DNA of 64,000 nt. Source: Scolanthus callimorphus. Lineage: Eukaryota > Cnidaria > Anthozoa > Actiniaria > Edwardsiidae. Each line of letters opens with the position of its first letter. The first letter of the stretch is position 1. Below are positions 26,201 through 61,409 of the stretch, piece by piece. Made by a program: the position numbers and the translations under genes. The DNA is taken from positions 10,221,831-10,285,830 of the forward strand of contig CM066914.1 in the NCBI GenBank assembly GCA_033964015.1, read 5' to 3'. Below the pieces are notes generated by a model. That model was given only the letters and a program-made list of their open reading frames with translations. It ran no database searches and was not told the origin of the DNA.

Positions 26201-29200
26201 AATCGCATTTCTCCTAAAACCATTATTTGGACCTTCTTCAGGTTGGTGGAATCAAGCCAGGGTGTTTTAAGATCGGTAATACTGGCGGCATGCTCGATAA
26301 TATCCTCGCGTCTAAGCTCTATCGACCAGGAAGGTGCGTATTTTGTACGATATTTACATAAGACTTGACCATGGTTTGTAAATTCTACGACTACAACTCC
26401 TCTGTTGTTTTCTTTGATCGGAGAAATTGGTTAATTGACTAAATACGGTGACAATGATGGATATCTATCTATCTATATACGACTTAATGGAAAGGACGAT
26501 TACTAAGTAAATAGCTAATAGTCCGGCATGACAGTCCCATTTTGCAGTTATGTTAGCACAAAAAGCATTTTAAGTTATTTTTGGCACCGGTTTCGCCATT
26601 TGAACCATCAGTGCCAATTTTTTCTTGCCGCTGTTTTGCAGGGCAGTCGATTGGCTTTCTTCGCGCTGTTTACTCCGTGTATCTTTATTTTCAAGGCTAG
26701 GGAAGCCATGCGACTGTACCAGGCGAAACAGGACAGGGATGATTGTTTGAGAGACGGTGCAGAAAAGAAATAAAGCCATTTTTTTAAACAAAAGGCCGAC
26801 TAGGTGGTTTTCATCTCGTACGTTTATGCCGGCAGGGAAGACCTCTAGATAACAGATAAAAACGCGTGCGTTTACCAGCAACCTTGCGTTATCTTACAAG
26901 GTGTTTTGTTTTCAGTGTAGCGTATGTCTCGAGATCAGGTGGTATGTCCAATGAACTCAACAACATCATCGCTAGGAATACGGACGGTGTTTATGAAGGG
27001 GTCGCTATAGGAGGAGACAGGTATATTTGTGAACTTGATAACCCTCATAAGACCCAGAATGTCTTGTTATCTATGCTATGTCTATATATCCATTGTGTCT
27101 GTGCGGGGAAATTTTTCTGATTGTTTTTTTCCCCGCCAATTTTGGCGCGTGCGTGGTGAACACAGGGCGCCCGCAACAAATATTTAACTTGGCTAAGTAC
27201 GTCTACTTATTGAAAAGCTTCTAACATTTCCTTCACAAAGTAATTTTCTGGTAGCAATCAAAGCTGGGCATTATTCACTAAAATTTCTTCGAAGCTTCTG
27301 AAACTTGGTTATATTTACACATATTTACACAGATATCCCGGAACAACTTTTATCGATCACGTACTTCGTTACCAAGACAACCCAGACATAAAAATGATTA
27401 TACTTCTGGGCGAGGTAAGTGCAAAGTGCGATAAATTCCATAATTCCGACTTACCACAAATCACAGCGTGTAAATCCAGGGCCCGATATTAACTTTTATC
27501 GAGAGGCGCCGTTGGTACCTAAACCAAAATAATCCAGTCGTCAACTAGTGAAGTTTGGTCGCCATAATTGACTGGTCCCCATGCCGCTTTTTTCCTGAAT
27601 TAATTCTGTTGACAGCTAATTTTGAGAAGGCCATTTTTAAAAGCAACAAACTGGAAAGGTAAGTCGCCATTTGGTGAATTATAGGTTGAATTTTTGCTCG
27701 TCAAACCCTAACTCTAGTCGGGCCCTGACATCAGCCATAAAATATGTTTTCACTCACATGTTGTAACAATAACGTGAACTTCTTTGTCAGGTTGGTGGCC
27801 GAGATGAGTACGAAATCTGTGACGCTCTCAAGTCTGGTCGAATAACCAAACCCGTGGTCGGCTGGTGTATCGGCACGTGCGCTAACATGTTCACTTCAGA
27901 GGTAACATCTCTAGTGTATGTGCGGTGTGCGATTAACGAACCAATCTATTTCGGAATAGGCACGCACAGGGAATGTTAACCAGGGAATGTTAACCAATGT
28001 CATAATACCGATGTTTTGAGAAATATTCGGACAGGGATGCTAGACTGCTTGCAGTCCCTTCTTTGGCGAACGTGTCCGTGAAAACGAGCGCGTGAAAAGT
28101 CAGAGGAGCACCGAAGGTGTGGGGAGATGCTGTTATACTGTGATAACCTTGGCTTTAGTTGGTTTCTTACAATGATGTTGTATGGTTTGAATGCGACACT
28201 TGATTGCGTCTACCAATGTCGTTTCTTTTAAATAAGCTGAATATATGCGAGAACCAAGACCAATCAGGCCGTTTGCATACGAACAAATAGAATTGCAGTG
28301 CGTATGTTTTCTCAGCTCAGTGTCGTTTTCAAAACATTATTTTTCATTATACAAAGCTTTACATATCAAATCTGTGATGCAATTCTCCTAGAAATCGTGG
28401 ATACTGTATATATGACCATACTGAAGCAGTACTTTCACTTGACAGGTCCAGTTTGGTCACGCAGGAGCGAGCGCACATAGCGAATTGGAGACAGCGGTTA
28501 CGAAAAACAAGGTGCGTCGATTGTTTTCACATTGATTGATTGTTCATAACAAACCTTGGCAGCACATATTGGCTGGTATTCCGCTATGCTTTGCTGTTGT
28601 AAACTAAACTTTGCTAGTTGGGACTATTACCGGAGTCATCAAAGTCTCGGTGGCCTAGGGCGCGAGCTCGTTTACTGGCGCATCTTGGCGAAGTGTATTA
28701 GTAAACGAGTAAATAGTATATTTTTCGTGTTTGATTTTCTCTTTAGGCTTTGGCCGAAGCTGGTGCGCATGTCCCTGAAAGCTTTGACACTCTCTCTGAA
28801 GTTATTTTGTAAGTTTACTCATGAATCGAAACGAACCTCCTTGGTCGAGTACGTTTTTTAGTTTCCTGGGACCTGACGTTGTATTTTTTGTTACCAATTT
28901 TAGAAGAGTATATGAAGAATTAGTCGCCGATGGTACAATTGTACCTGTGCCAGAAAAGAAACCTCCAACTGTTCCTATGGATTATCAGTGGGCTCAGGTA
29001 ATTATACTCGAGTAGGGCCTGGCGTAGGTAATTGTTGGCCCCACCCTCTCCCGTTATTCCATTAGTTATTATTTGCATACGTAAAGTCAAATGTAAAATA
29101 TATTTCATTTCTTTTTCCTGGTCCAAGTGACGAATATAGCACCTACACAGTGATACATCATACTTCATATTTTCTTTTTTGTTGACATTGGTGATCTTTA

Positions 29201-32200
29201 ATTTGTTGATCTCTTAACAGGAACTTGGTCTCATCCGCAAACCATCGTCCTTCATGTCTAGTATCTGTGATGAGAGGGGTGCTGAGCTGCTCTATGCCGG
29301 CATGCCAATCACGGAAGTGTTCAGGGTTAGTTTCAGACTTGTACTCCGTCGTTACTTGTGCAGGGGTTTCAATAGAAGGCAGCTACCGGCGGTGAACCAC
29401 CGTCTACTTCACTGCTGATCGCCGGCAACTTCATTATTACTTCAACATTAAAGCAATAGAAACATGAATATGCTTATTATCTTGTTCTCAAAACACAGGA
29501 AAACGCCTTTTCTGCTACCGAAATTTTAAAATTTCCCCGGGGACAAGCCCCCGTAGAAAGCTCAGGTCTTCGTATGGGACCCCCAAACCCAGCCGCCTAC
29601 TTCCTGCTACTTCAAAAATTATTGAAACCCCTGCTTGTGTTTTTTTCCGTTGGTGTGTGAATGTTACCGGTATCGCGTGAGTTGACAGGCGCCCAGAGGA
29701 TTATGGGACACCCGTTCCACAAACCTCTGCGCGCCTTGCTAATCGCCCCACAATCCATTGTGTGGCATTACTGTGACGGTGTACGATTTTGGTTTAGTTT
29801 TGCTCGCTATAGAGCATTTGCTTTCTCTTGCTGTGGGAATCTTTCAAAACAACCAGAAGGCTGGATTTTAAGCAGGGTTCGTACTCGTCCTGGAAATCCT
29901 GGATTTTCATTTCCTTCCTGGAAAGTCCTTGAAAGTCCTGGAATTTTGAGAAAAATCCTGGAAAACTCCAATGTGGTTGAATCAGTCAGTTTTTGGGCTG
30001 CAAACTATGACATCCTCCAGACTTATCATGTCTTTTGGGGGAGGGGACATTTCTACCCAATAAAAACTCCTGGAAATCTCCTGGAAAAATAACTAACGAC
30101 TTCCTGGAAAATCCTGGATTTTTGTCATCCAGAAAGCGTACGCACCCTGTTTAAGGCTTTCGCTTGGAAATCTGTACTCTCTGTTTTTAATGCGATTCGT
30201 GATACGTTTCATCTCGTTTTCCAGGAGGAAATTGGAGTCGGTGGAGTTCTTGCGCTACTTTGGTTTCAGAGAAGGTAACTTATATAAACCCTGTGGTCAA
30301 ACTTTATCACCAGTGATAAAAATACTAATTAGGGAAATTACCGTATCACTCCTGAAGATACTAACTTAGCTTATTGGCTGAAGTCATGTTCATGTGTATG
30401 GAACATAATGTAATGTCTGTTTTGGTCAATAGATTACCGAAGTTCGCTTGTGAGTTTATTGAAATGTGTCTGATGATCACAGCCGACCACGGACCAGGTG
30501 AGTTTTGTTGTCCGTCTGTCCATCTGTCCATCTGTCCGGTTCTAGTGTCTCAATACAATCTCTTTCTGTAGCCGTGTCAGGAGCTCATAATACCATTGTC
30601 ACCGCACGGGCCGGCAAAGATCTGATCTCGTCACTCGTCTCAGGACTTCTCACGATAGTAAGTAGAAATAACAAGAGCCAACTAATCAGAGCGCACGTAC
30701 TATCTTAGCTATTTTTGCCCCCGCAGGGTTTTGGCTTTGGCCCAGAGGCCAAAACCCGAGGAGGCATTATAGAACCCCCCGCGTAAAGAGAAAACATAAG
30801 GATATGGTACATATGCCAGAAAAAATCTCGATCCGTCGGAGCAGGGGCCGCAAAAGGTATTGGGTAACGTTTATGATTGGATGACGGGATCATGTGATTA
30901 GCAAAGGAACGCAAATGATTGGCGCAAAGGAGCTATGGTCATTGCCAAAAAGCCCGCAAAAGGTCTTGGGTAACGTTTATGATTGGATGACGGGATCATG
31001 TGATTCGCAAAGGAACGCAAATGATTAGCAGAGCCTATAACAAAGAGCTGTTGTTCGTAAGCGTGGGTTTGAGACCTCTACTGTTGTCACTAACTCGCTT
31101 GGTCGATCGAAGTGCATGAAATTCTGTGCTGTCTCTTCTGTTCTTCATTCCTTTGAGACCTCTACTGTTGTCACTGGCGGACAATAAAAATTCTAAACAT
31201 TCACAACAAACTGGTCGTGATTGAAATTTAATAAATCACCAAAAACTCTAAGGAGACGCTCAGCCGAAGTCAGTCAGTGCAATCCATAGTTCAGAATTAG
31301 CAAATGTTGAGCTGCTGTGGCTCATGTGTAGTCTAGAGAAAAACTTGAATGTTCACAAAGCTAAGAGCTCTAAACCTCTTAATTGTAGTAAAGCATTCAA
31401 AATGGTTGCTATTGTGCTTAACAATAGGTAAACTCTATAAAATCCTCTCTAGCTTTCGCTACGAAAGAATGTGATAATTTACCGACAAGATTTACATTTC
31501 ATAAGTTCACAAAACTCAGAAAGAGGACTTTAGAATTATTATTTTTTGCATCAGCACAAGGGAGAAGTAGGCGTTTTTGTCTTCTTCCGATGTGTGCGTA
31601 CCCTGGGTACCTGAGTCTCCAAGCTTCACTCGTTTACAAAACGCATATTTAATATCGCGGCGTCTTGGCTTAGCGTGTCAGTAAACGATTGAAGCTTCGA
31701 GCCTCTGGTACCCAGGGTAATGTGCTGCTGCTGTGTAATGGTTGCCGCTAAAGTATACTAAGTAGGTTAAAATAGTACCTTTGTTGACCGGAAATCTGGC
31801 AAGGGCGGAACGCGTTTTTTAGTTCTGTTAAATTAAGTTCTATTATAAGCTCTTTAGCAGCTTTAGGTGATAGCTGGTATAAAAACGCAGATATAGGTTA
31901 TTAGGGAGCAGCGATTGAAAAAGAGCAAAAGAGAGACAGCCAACGAGAGTCTAAAGTATTGTGTTCTGTTCTCCGTTGTTGTAAGGATTTCCGGAAAGAT
32001 CAATTGGCTTTAGGCTTTCAAGTATTCATATTCATAGAGTTTTCAAACACGATTTTTGTGCGCAAGTGTTTCTGAGTAAGAATGTGTGTTTATAGTCGTT
32101 TTGGAATTGTGGCAATAGTTTTCAGAAGAGTTTTCGGTATTTCGCTAGAGTTTCGTAAGAGTTTTGACGGCTTTTAGTACTTTTGGTTAGAATTGTTTGT

Positions 32201-35021
32201 AGAGTTTCGGCTTAAACTCCAACAAGCTGATATTAAACGGTGGGTTCGCGTGTTTTCTGAATCAGCTGTAAAAATGTTGAATACTTATTACATCTGCAGT
32301 TTAAAAAGCACGGGGGCAGCTCTAGTGAGAACTATTACTAGTTTAAATAATAACAAGAGCCAACCAATCAGAGCGCACGTACTATCTTAGCTATTTTATA
32401 AATAACAAGAGCCAACCAATCAGAGCGCACGTACTATCGAGCCAACCAATCAGAGCGCACGTACTATTTTAGCTATTTCATAAATAACAAGAGCCGACCA
32501 ATGAGAGTGCGCGTACAGTCTTGGCTAATTTATAAGTAACAAGAGTCTATGTAATGCGAGCCTATGCGATGTTTTTTGTGAATAAAAGACAACACTCGAT
32601 CTGCAGTTTGTACCAACTATCATGCGCCGAACAACGACAACAAAGTGAAGAGTTAATGATGACGACCTATCTGCCTTCTTCCTTCCTGTTAGTCGCATGG
32701 CGGACCAAAAGCGGATTTAAGCCTAGTTTCCATATAGTCTTACCTGTCGCATCAGTCAACCGTGAAACAAAAGAATAATTCCAATTTCCATTGTTTCACG
32801 GTCGACTGATGCGACAGATACGACAGATAAGACTATATGGAAACTAGGCTTTAGGTACCAACGGCGCCTCTCGATAAAAGTTATTATTATTCAGTACATT
32901 TATGCAAAAGAAAAAATAAACACGTGTTTCCGTGTGCTTACCACAGGGTGACCGGTTCGGTGGTGCATTAGACGCAGCGGCTCGCCAGTTCTCAGAGGGT
33001 TTTGATGAGAAGAAGGCGCCAATGGATTTCGTGAACGAGATGAGGAAGAAAGGGCAGCTCATCATGGGAATAGGACACCGCGTCAAATCGGTAGGCAGCA
33101 CTCTTGTTCTCTTCCGTAAGCCGTTCTATAAGATCTTTTTTTCAGTACCGCACGTGTCTTCTCCTTTCATTTTCCGCCAAGTTACCCCAAAGGAATTCGC
33201 TAAACTTCCCCAAAATCCTTTGAAACGTTTTTCTTTTTCGAAGCACGCTTTCGTGAATAACCTAAAGTAATGGTGATGGCAGATGAAGAGGCGAAGTTCA
33301 ACTTATTTTAAGGCCCAGTTCCATATGGGAACACAATAGGGAACTCACTATTTTTTCTGGGTTACACAGGGAATTTCTGCAGAAACCCATCAATGGGAAA
33401 AGCTGAATTTCCCGAGGCACACGCATGGGAAATGTTCGGAATTCACATGAACACCTTGGGAAATCCGAACACTTACCATGCGTGTGCCTTGGAAAATCCA
33501 GCTTTTCCCATGGATGGGTTTCTGCAGAAATTGCCAGTGTTATTCGTGCTAGAAGTTTAATTTCTCGTCTTCTTTCGTGAATAATCTAAAGAGACTAAAG
33601 AGCTGTCGACTTGTTGCTAGTCTAGAATTACCCAAATGGGGGACACACTTTGTACAATCATCACTTGTTTTCTAAGTAGTGAAAACACATAATGTAATAA
33701 CCTGTTACCACCAAGCTGTCGACTTGTTGCTAGTCTAGAATCACCCAAATGGTGGACACACTTTGTACAATCATCACTTGTTTTCTAAGTATAGTGAAAA
33801 CACATAATTAATGTAATAACCTGTTACCGCCATTTTTGTTGCAGATAAACAATCCAGATGTGAGAGTAGTTATTCTAAAAGATTTTGTCAAGAAACACTT
33901 TCCTGTCACGCCCTTGTTAGACTACGCCCTTGAAGTGGAGAAGATCACGACCTCGAAGGTACGAACTAAATTGTGGGCAGGACAGCACCTGCCCAGGACA
34001 GCTGGCTAACGGAAGATGTCTTTGCCCATGTTTCATTGAGGCTCACAGCAATCACAGCTGTTGCTCATAGCAGTTGGCAACAATAATTTTAATTATTAAT
34101 TTTAGAAGCCCCCTATTAGTGCTCCCCAGAGCCCCCTATTGTTGTCCAGTTGACCGGCTTTATGATTGTGTTGATGTCTATTGTAGAAACCCAACCTGAT
34201 CTTGAATGTTGACGGCTGCATTGGAGTCTCGTTTGTGGATTTATTACGCCATTGTGGAGCGTTTACAAGGTTTGTAGAAGCCTGCGGACAGGTTCTTCTG
34301 TGTGTTTATTCGGCTTTGAGGTTCCTGTGGCGCGCGGTAAAAGCTGAGAGACTGGAGCGAGTGAGCTCGGCTCATTCCAAGAGCGTGCTTCACGCGTCCG
34401 CAAAACCCTTGTCACCAGCAACCCACTAGCTTCTGTACAGTAGGCTATGTTTGTCTGCCAGTATAAATACAACTTCATAATAAGTTATCTACGGGGCCGG
34501 CCAGCGCAGAACCTCCCAGGCCCACCTACCAACGTGGACGGATCCAGGGGGTGATTACGGAAAGAGAAAAAATATTGTTTTATAAGCGTGATGCCCGGTC
34601 ACTTTGTTCCAAGAACCTGACGAGATGTGTGTGTTTTGTTCACAGGGAAGAAGCCAATGAATATGTCGAGGTCGGAGCTTTGAATGGACTTTTTGTACTT
34701 GGTCGCTCTATGGGCTTTATAGGTGAGGGAATACTTTTTATCGCTCTTGCACACATTCCTAGAGGTTTTAGTCAATAAATAGTTTGAGTCAATAAAACTG
34801 CAAACATAAGAAAAGTTATAAATGATTGACTAGGCTATGTGCGTTTGGTATTACTAACAGGTCTTCTAAAATTTACACCAAGTCACGTGCTCTTATTTCT
34901 TGTAGGTCATTACTTGGACCAAAAGCGTCTCAAGCAAGGGTTGTACCGCCACCCTTGGGATGACATCACCTACATCATGCCGGACCACCTACATCACCTT
35001 CATCCTGCTAGCTTTGAATGA
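8210..35021 (+). CDS. ACLY: ATP-citrate lyase, complete, 33 coding exons
   Basis: Exons: 8210-8362, 10790-10912, 11713-11775, 12334-12432, 12594-12685, 13052-13131, 13469-13599, 13684-13802, 14101-14240, 14335-14396, 14736-14853, 15046-15200, 20218-20391, 24932-25002, 25078-25130, 25454-25569, 25683-25787, 26242-26333, 26916-27020, 27333-27414, 27791-27901, 28446-28511, 28747-28808, 28904-28997, 29221-29325, 30225-30274, 30433-30497, 30572-30657, 32947-33090, 33845-33958, 34187-34269, 34646-34722, 34906-35021. Every junction is GT-AG and phase-consistent; they total 1102 codons including stop (1101 aa, the length of the human enzyme). It makes acetyl-CoA and oxaloacetate from citrate, CoA and ATP in the cytosol. 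Visible landmarks are ATP-grasp [15 protein letters not shown], citrate-binding [17 protein letters not shown], phospho-His753 in FGHAGA, and lyase residues His893 (ADHGP), His968 (GIGHR) and Asp1019 (NVDG). The linker in exons 12-13 is poorly conserved, as in other species. Confidence 0.97.
9149..10416. mobile_element. TTAA-flanked TIR element, ACLY intron 1
   Basis: TTAA at 9145-9148 and 10417-10420 flanks 1268 bp. The left end starts GGATACGGTACACCTTCAGG and the right end is its reverse complement. TTAA duplications are typical of the piggyBac and Kolobok superfamilies; which one cannot be decided. No transposase is visible, so it is non-autonomous. Confidence 0.75.
9886..10059 (+). pseudogene. 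Lys/Arg-rich reading frame inside the TTAA element, one stop
   Basis: An ATG at 9886 opens a 30-codon frame, [18 protein letters not shown] followed by more basic residues, to TGA at 9976-9978. The same frame runs on for 26 further basic codons ([20 protein letters not shown] and a few more) to TAA at 10057-10059. The composition resembles a histone-like tail, but no domain is recognisable. It may be a captured gene fragment or chance. Confidence 0.3.
10927..11477. mobile_element. hAT-like element with 8-bp target duplication, ACLY intron 2
   Basis: GTATATGT at 10919-10926 is repeated exactly at 11478-11485. The ends are AGGGATGCCAAC and GTTGACGTCCCT, imperfect inverted repeats. An 8-bp duplication and (C)AGGG ends are typical of hAT elements. 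Its left duplication starts only 7 bp after the last base of exon 2. A SINE is nested inside. A related, inverted copy lies at 40453-40617. Confidence 0.7.
10955..11275 (+). mobile_element. tRNA-derived SINE nested in the hAT-like element
   Basis: The head has an A-box-like TAGTAGAGCACTGGG (10983) and a B-box-like GGGAGTTCAAACCCC (about 11014), spaced as in a tRNA gene but without a foldable tRNA 3' half. A body follows, with GGATAAGGACGCTAAACCG near 11126. The boundaries are approximate. This looks like an RNA polymerase III-type SINE rather than a functional tRNA. Confidence 0.6.
12039..12304. mobile_element. C-rich MITE, copy 1 (ACLY intron 3)
   Basis: Ends GTGTGGTTCC and GGAAACACAC, with AAT on both sides (12036-12038, 12305-12307). 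Inside are three long C runs and repeated CCTCCAGAATTTCC blocks. The same family recurs at 39983-40182 in the opposite orientation, also between AAT bases. Confidence 0.65.
16019..16185. repeat. Perfect 43-bp inverted repeat (foldback)
   Basis: The arm 16019-16061 (TAATTACGATTTTGAGACGG and on) is the exact reverse complement of 16143-16185. The loop also pairs partly (AATATGTTCACGTATTGGG with CCCAGTACGTGAAAATATT). In RNA it would form a long hairpin. Confidence 0.85.
18130..18954. mobile_element. TTAA-flanked TIR element, ACLY intron 12
   Basis: TTAA at 18126-18129 and 18955-18958 flanks 825 bp whose ends are AGTGCCACTATTATCA and its reverse complement. No transposase. The same TTAA target as the intron 1 element, but a different terminal sequence. 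Confidence 0.7.
20648..20891 (+). repeat. 5' LTR
   Basis: 244 bp, TGTTAGACAG ... GTGCAACA. Contains AATAAA at about 20815, a likely polyadenylation signal. Confidence 0.95.
20910..24067 (+). pseudogene. Truncated, frame-broken Ty3/gypsy pol
   Basis: The reading frame starts in the middle of reverse transcriptase, at [20 protein letters not shown], with the YLDD catalytic motif at 21012-21023. RNase H follows ([13 protein letters not shown] near 21.53 kb), then an HHCC-type zinc finger (about 22.29-22.43 kb), and an integrase core with its first Asp near 22.50 kb, HDMGGEFE near 22.68 kb and the Glu in VERMN near 22.78 kb. The first frame ends at 23219; an overlapping frame continues the expected integrase C-terminal region from about 23147 to 24067, so a small indel lies near 23.13-23.15 kb. 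The end of the protein is acidic, then has short repeats of [10 protein letters not shown]. It cannot encode a full polyprotein. Confidence 0.92.
24475..24718 (+). repeat. 3' LTR
   Basis: 244 bp, identical to the 5' LTR except for one A/G difference. Confidence 0.95.
25808..26031. mobile_element. TWA-flanked MITE, copy 1 (ACLY intron 17)
   Basis: Ends AGCCTGGTGCACAC and GTGTGCACCAGGCT, flanked by TTA on both sides (25805-25807, 26032-26034). The inverted repeats extend about 34 bp. A TWA duplication is typical of PIF/Harbinger MITEs. A second copy is at 52344-52568. Confidence 0.8.
28041..28090. mobile_element. Left-end fragment of TAGACTGCTTGCAGT MITE
   Basis: TAGACTGCTTGCAGTCCC followed by TTCTTTGGCGAACG and a GAAAACGAGCGCGTG block, matching the left ends of the copies at 35442-35576 and 43449-43612. 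No right end is present. Confidence 0.6.
29873..30149. mobile_element. hAT-like MITE with TCCTGGAAA repeats (ACLY intron 25)
   Basis: Ends CAGGGTTCGTAC and GTACGCACCCTG, with similar flanks (TTTAAG on both sides). The inside is built of degenerate TCCTGGAAA blocks, as in other CAGGG-ended hAT MITEs. Confidence 0.6.
30851..31030. repeat. Imperfect tandem duplication, period about 106 bp
   Basis: GGGTAACGTTTATGATTGGA plus the following AAAGGAACGCAAATGATT occur at about 30859 and again at about 30966. The two copies differ at a few bases. In ACLY intron 28. Confidence 0.7.
31600..31719. repeat. Foldback, TACCCTGGGTACC ends
   Basis: TACCCTGGGTACC at 31600 pairs with GGTACCCAGGGTA ending 31719. 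The arms extend about 40 bp with mismatches to a GTTTAC/GTAAAC pair. In ACLY intron 28; possibly a MITE. Confidence 0.6.
32349..32545. repeat. Tandem repeat with CCAATCAGAGCGCACGT units
   Basis: About five degenerate copies, starting near 32350, 32401, 32439 (partial), 32481 and 32536. Each carries AACAAGAGCC, then ACCAATCAGAGCGCACGT or a variant. A single further copy is at 30668-30715, so the 1.7 kb between is bounded by direct repeats. Confidence 0.75.
32720..32850. mobile_element. TWA-flanked MITE, 131 bp (ACLY intron 28)
   Basis: Ends AGCCTAGTTTCCATATAG and its reverse complement, flanked by TTA (32717-32719, 32851-32853). The arms pair over about 50 bp, leaving a short loop. Confidence 0.8.
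33372..33532. repeat. Foldback in ACLY intron 29
   Basis: AATTTCTGCAGAAACCCAT at 33372 pairs with the segment ending GGGTTTCTGCAGAAATT at 33532. The arms continue for about 65 bp, with CACACGCATGG/CCATGCGTGTG pairing. Confidence 0.7.
33598..33836. repeat. Two-copy tandem duplication, about 113-bp period
   Basis: AGCTGTCGACTTGTTGCTAG begins both copies (33601 and about 33714), and each ends in ATGTAATAACCTGTTACC. The last copy stops about 20 bp before the acceptor of ACLY exon 30. Confidence 0.8.
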
Positions 35022-37194
35022 CGCGTCACAAGAGAACTGAATATATGATATGCAGCGTGAAAAGGGAGGGCAATCCATTCTTGTTGGCAAAGCGTCGTCT
35101 AATCCTAACGCTATAATTCGGGTGTGGCGGATCACATGTGGGGGAAGACAGCAAGGGGAAGGGGTCGATTCATCGATTCATTTCATGTAAATTCAAAGCG
35201 GTTTTACTCAGACGTCAAGTTGTAATGGATCTGACACTATTTCTGATCTCTCGGTTACGGACTGGCAAGAAGCTAAGAAGAGAAAGAAGCAGAAAACAAA
35301 CTTGAAAACCAATCTACTTTCTCAGATCGTACTTGCAGAGACCACGGGGCACACTTCCAATTCTGGGGGCTGACAATTAAATTGTAGAACAGAAATATAC
35401 GAAAACATATTTAAAAAAATATTGAATATTGTGAGGCTATATAGACTGCTTGCAGTCTCTTCTTTGGTGAACATCCGTAAAAACGAGCGCGTAAAAAAAC
35501 GAGCGCGTAAAAAAAACGAGCGCGTATGGTTTGCACGAGACGGACGTTCGCCAAAGAAGGGACTGCAAGTAGTCTAGTGAGGCTAAAGCCCCTCCAGCCC
35601 TCGCAAGCGCATCACCCTCCGCGGTCCCTGACTTGCAAGAGGGTTTTTATATTGCCACAACTATTTTAGAAATCGTAGTTCTATCAGTCCGGCGGGTAAC
35701 TTGTAGAGACAAGTGCAGAGAGGTACTCTGAATTGTAAAGAAATAAAGGATTTAGAAATAGAAACAGTATAGTATACTTGGGGACATGCAATGCCATTCA
35801 GAAATAACAAGAAGGAAGCCCATAATCGTCTGCAGTACATGCTTGGGCGTAGTAGTCCTGATTAAATTCTGTACGGATATGTCTAGGTTCCTCTTCTTTT
35901 TCACTCGAGGGATATCAGCCTCGTGGCTGATATCACAGATTGGCATCATTAAGAAGGCACGTAATCATAGTTCTGGCTGTCCAGAGATGTACAAGATGTT
36001 TTTTTGTGATTCGAACGTGTGGCCAAAAATCTGGTTACTTAAAGTTGAAATCTACTGACTGCTATGATTCTAGCATCTTTAAAAGGTTTACATCAGGTAG
36101 TAACTCAAGTTAGTTTCGGCAAGAAATCTTGATGGCGACCTAAGTAAATACATTTAGACTAAGAGTTCAAGTTTTCTATGAGTCAATAGATAGTTAACGA
36201 GGCGCGTAGCGCCGAGTTCACTATTTGGCTCGTACGAGAACGAGTAGTCTTGGTTTTAGTAGAAACAAACTAGCATACTCCCTTCGAGTTGTTGTTAAAA
36301 CGTATTTGTTATAATGGTTTTGGGGAATTTTACGGTACCCTTTTCGCTTCTCACTATCTCTTACAGGATAGACAGCGAGTAGCGGAGCCAATCAGATTGC
36401 AGGATTCGTGATAGAATGCGAGTGGATTTTCACTTAACAAGTACAGGGGTTTTTCACTTGATCTTCCCCGCAAAGCCATGATGCCATGCATCTGATACCC
36501 TTACTAGCAACCGGAACTCGACTATAAACACCAGCCACCCCGGAGATTCAATGCCATCATGTGCCCTTAAAAGAAAATCCACGTAAAATTTAAATGTCAT
36601 TCCCAGCCAGCTACAATGAGGTCATGCCACTTGCTGAACGCCCTGCGTGTGGCTTCTACAACTCAACTCGCGCGTGAGGAGTGGGCAAGGGAGCGGCTTT
36701 TGACCGCTTACACATAACGTTCTGCCATAGTTACGAACTCCATACACGACCATTACAGTATTGGCCACTCTATACTAAAGGGCTTCCTTGTGGCCTACTT
36801 GTTTTGTCGCCACAACAAAAGATTTATTGACAAGGTGACATTTCCGAACAGGAATAGATACACCAGAAACAATACAACAAAACTATTAGAAAAGGTCAAA
36901 CATGTCAAACATACATACTAAATGCTTTACTTTTAGGAGCATTTGAATAATTTTTGGCTTTGTAACGTGCGGGAAATTTTACTTTGTCACCGGAAGTTGA
37001 CGTTAGCACTTATTTCCGGTGAGGCAAACTTCAAAGGGTATGCGCGCGCAACTTGGCTGACTACAGTATGGCAAAGTCCTGTCAAGAACGGGCATCGTTT
37101 ATGTGATTGTACTCACGAAAATAGTACTTTTATTTCCTTCTCACGGGATGAATGGGGCTAGGATGTTAGCTTCAGTCTTCTTTCTACTCCTGAA
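35022..37194. other. ACLY 3' UTR and ACLY-HECW intergenic region
   Basis: No convincing gene. AATAAA at 35742-35747 is a candidate ACLY polyadenylation signal. A MITE lies at 35442-35576, and a partial copy of the MAN2B1-intron MITE at about 36155-36250. The HECW promoter should lie near the end, but no clear motif stands out. Confidence 0.5.
35442..35576. mobile_element. TAGACTGCTTGCAGT MITE, copy 2
   Basis: TAGACTGCTTGCAGTC at the left and GACTGCAAGTAGTCTA at the right, with TTCTTTGG and CCAAAGAA inside the arms. Three short AAAACGAGCGCGT repeats lie in the middle. The outer TA pairs may be the target duplication. Confidence 0.7.
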
Positions 37195-60749
<23,555 letters not shown>

Positions 60750-60967
60750 TCGATAGAGATTTAAAACTATTTTATCCCAAGGCTGCAGGCAGACCTTAAT
60801 ATATAGAATTATGAAACTTGAGTGCCTTTTGGAATTCGAATGAGGCAAGATCCTTACAAATGCAGTATTAGATAGAATATGACATTAAAACCATCGCAAG
60901 CTTCTTGCAGTCCGGGGATCACTAGACCTTCTGGGGACAAGCGCGTTGCGCGCATTCGTCTGTGTAA

Positions 60968-61409
60968 AGCCGGGGAAATACGAGGCACAAAATCCCTCAA
61001 CTTGTCGCGCAACATTGTTGCGTTGCAAGTTGATGATCGATGTTGCGCGTTTTTCATCTCGCGCCACAACTTGTCGCGCAACAAAAACATTGTTGCAGGT
61101 TGTGAAAACTTGTTGCGCGAAGTAGAGCGCGGGTCTACTTTGAGACACAAATTCTGCCTTTGTTGCTCGTTTTTCATCAAACACACAACTTGTCGCGCAA
61201 CATTTTGCCTATGATTCAAGTTGGTCGGTCAATAGAAATGAGGTGCTAAGGAGCCACATTCGCATTGGTCTCGCATGTGTGATCATGAAAACAAAATGTT
61301 GCGCGATAAGTTGTGAATTTGATGAAAAACGAGCAACAAACATTAGACTTGCAACGCAGCAATGTTGCGCGACAAGTTGAGGGTTTTTGTGCCTCGTATT
61401 TCCCCGGCT
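60968..61409. mobile_element. TAA-flanked MITE rich in TTGTCGCGCAAC words
   Basis: Ends AGCCGGGGAAATACGAGGCA and its reverse complement. TAA is on both sides (60965-60967, 61410-61412). The interior repeats CAACTTGTCGCGCAACA in both orientations. PIF/Harbinger-like by duplication and ends. Confidence 0.8.
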
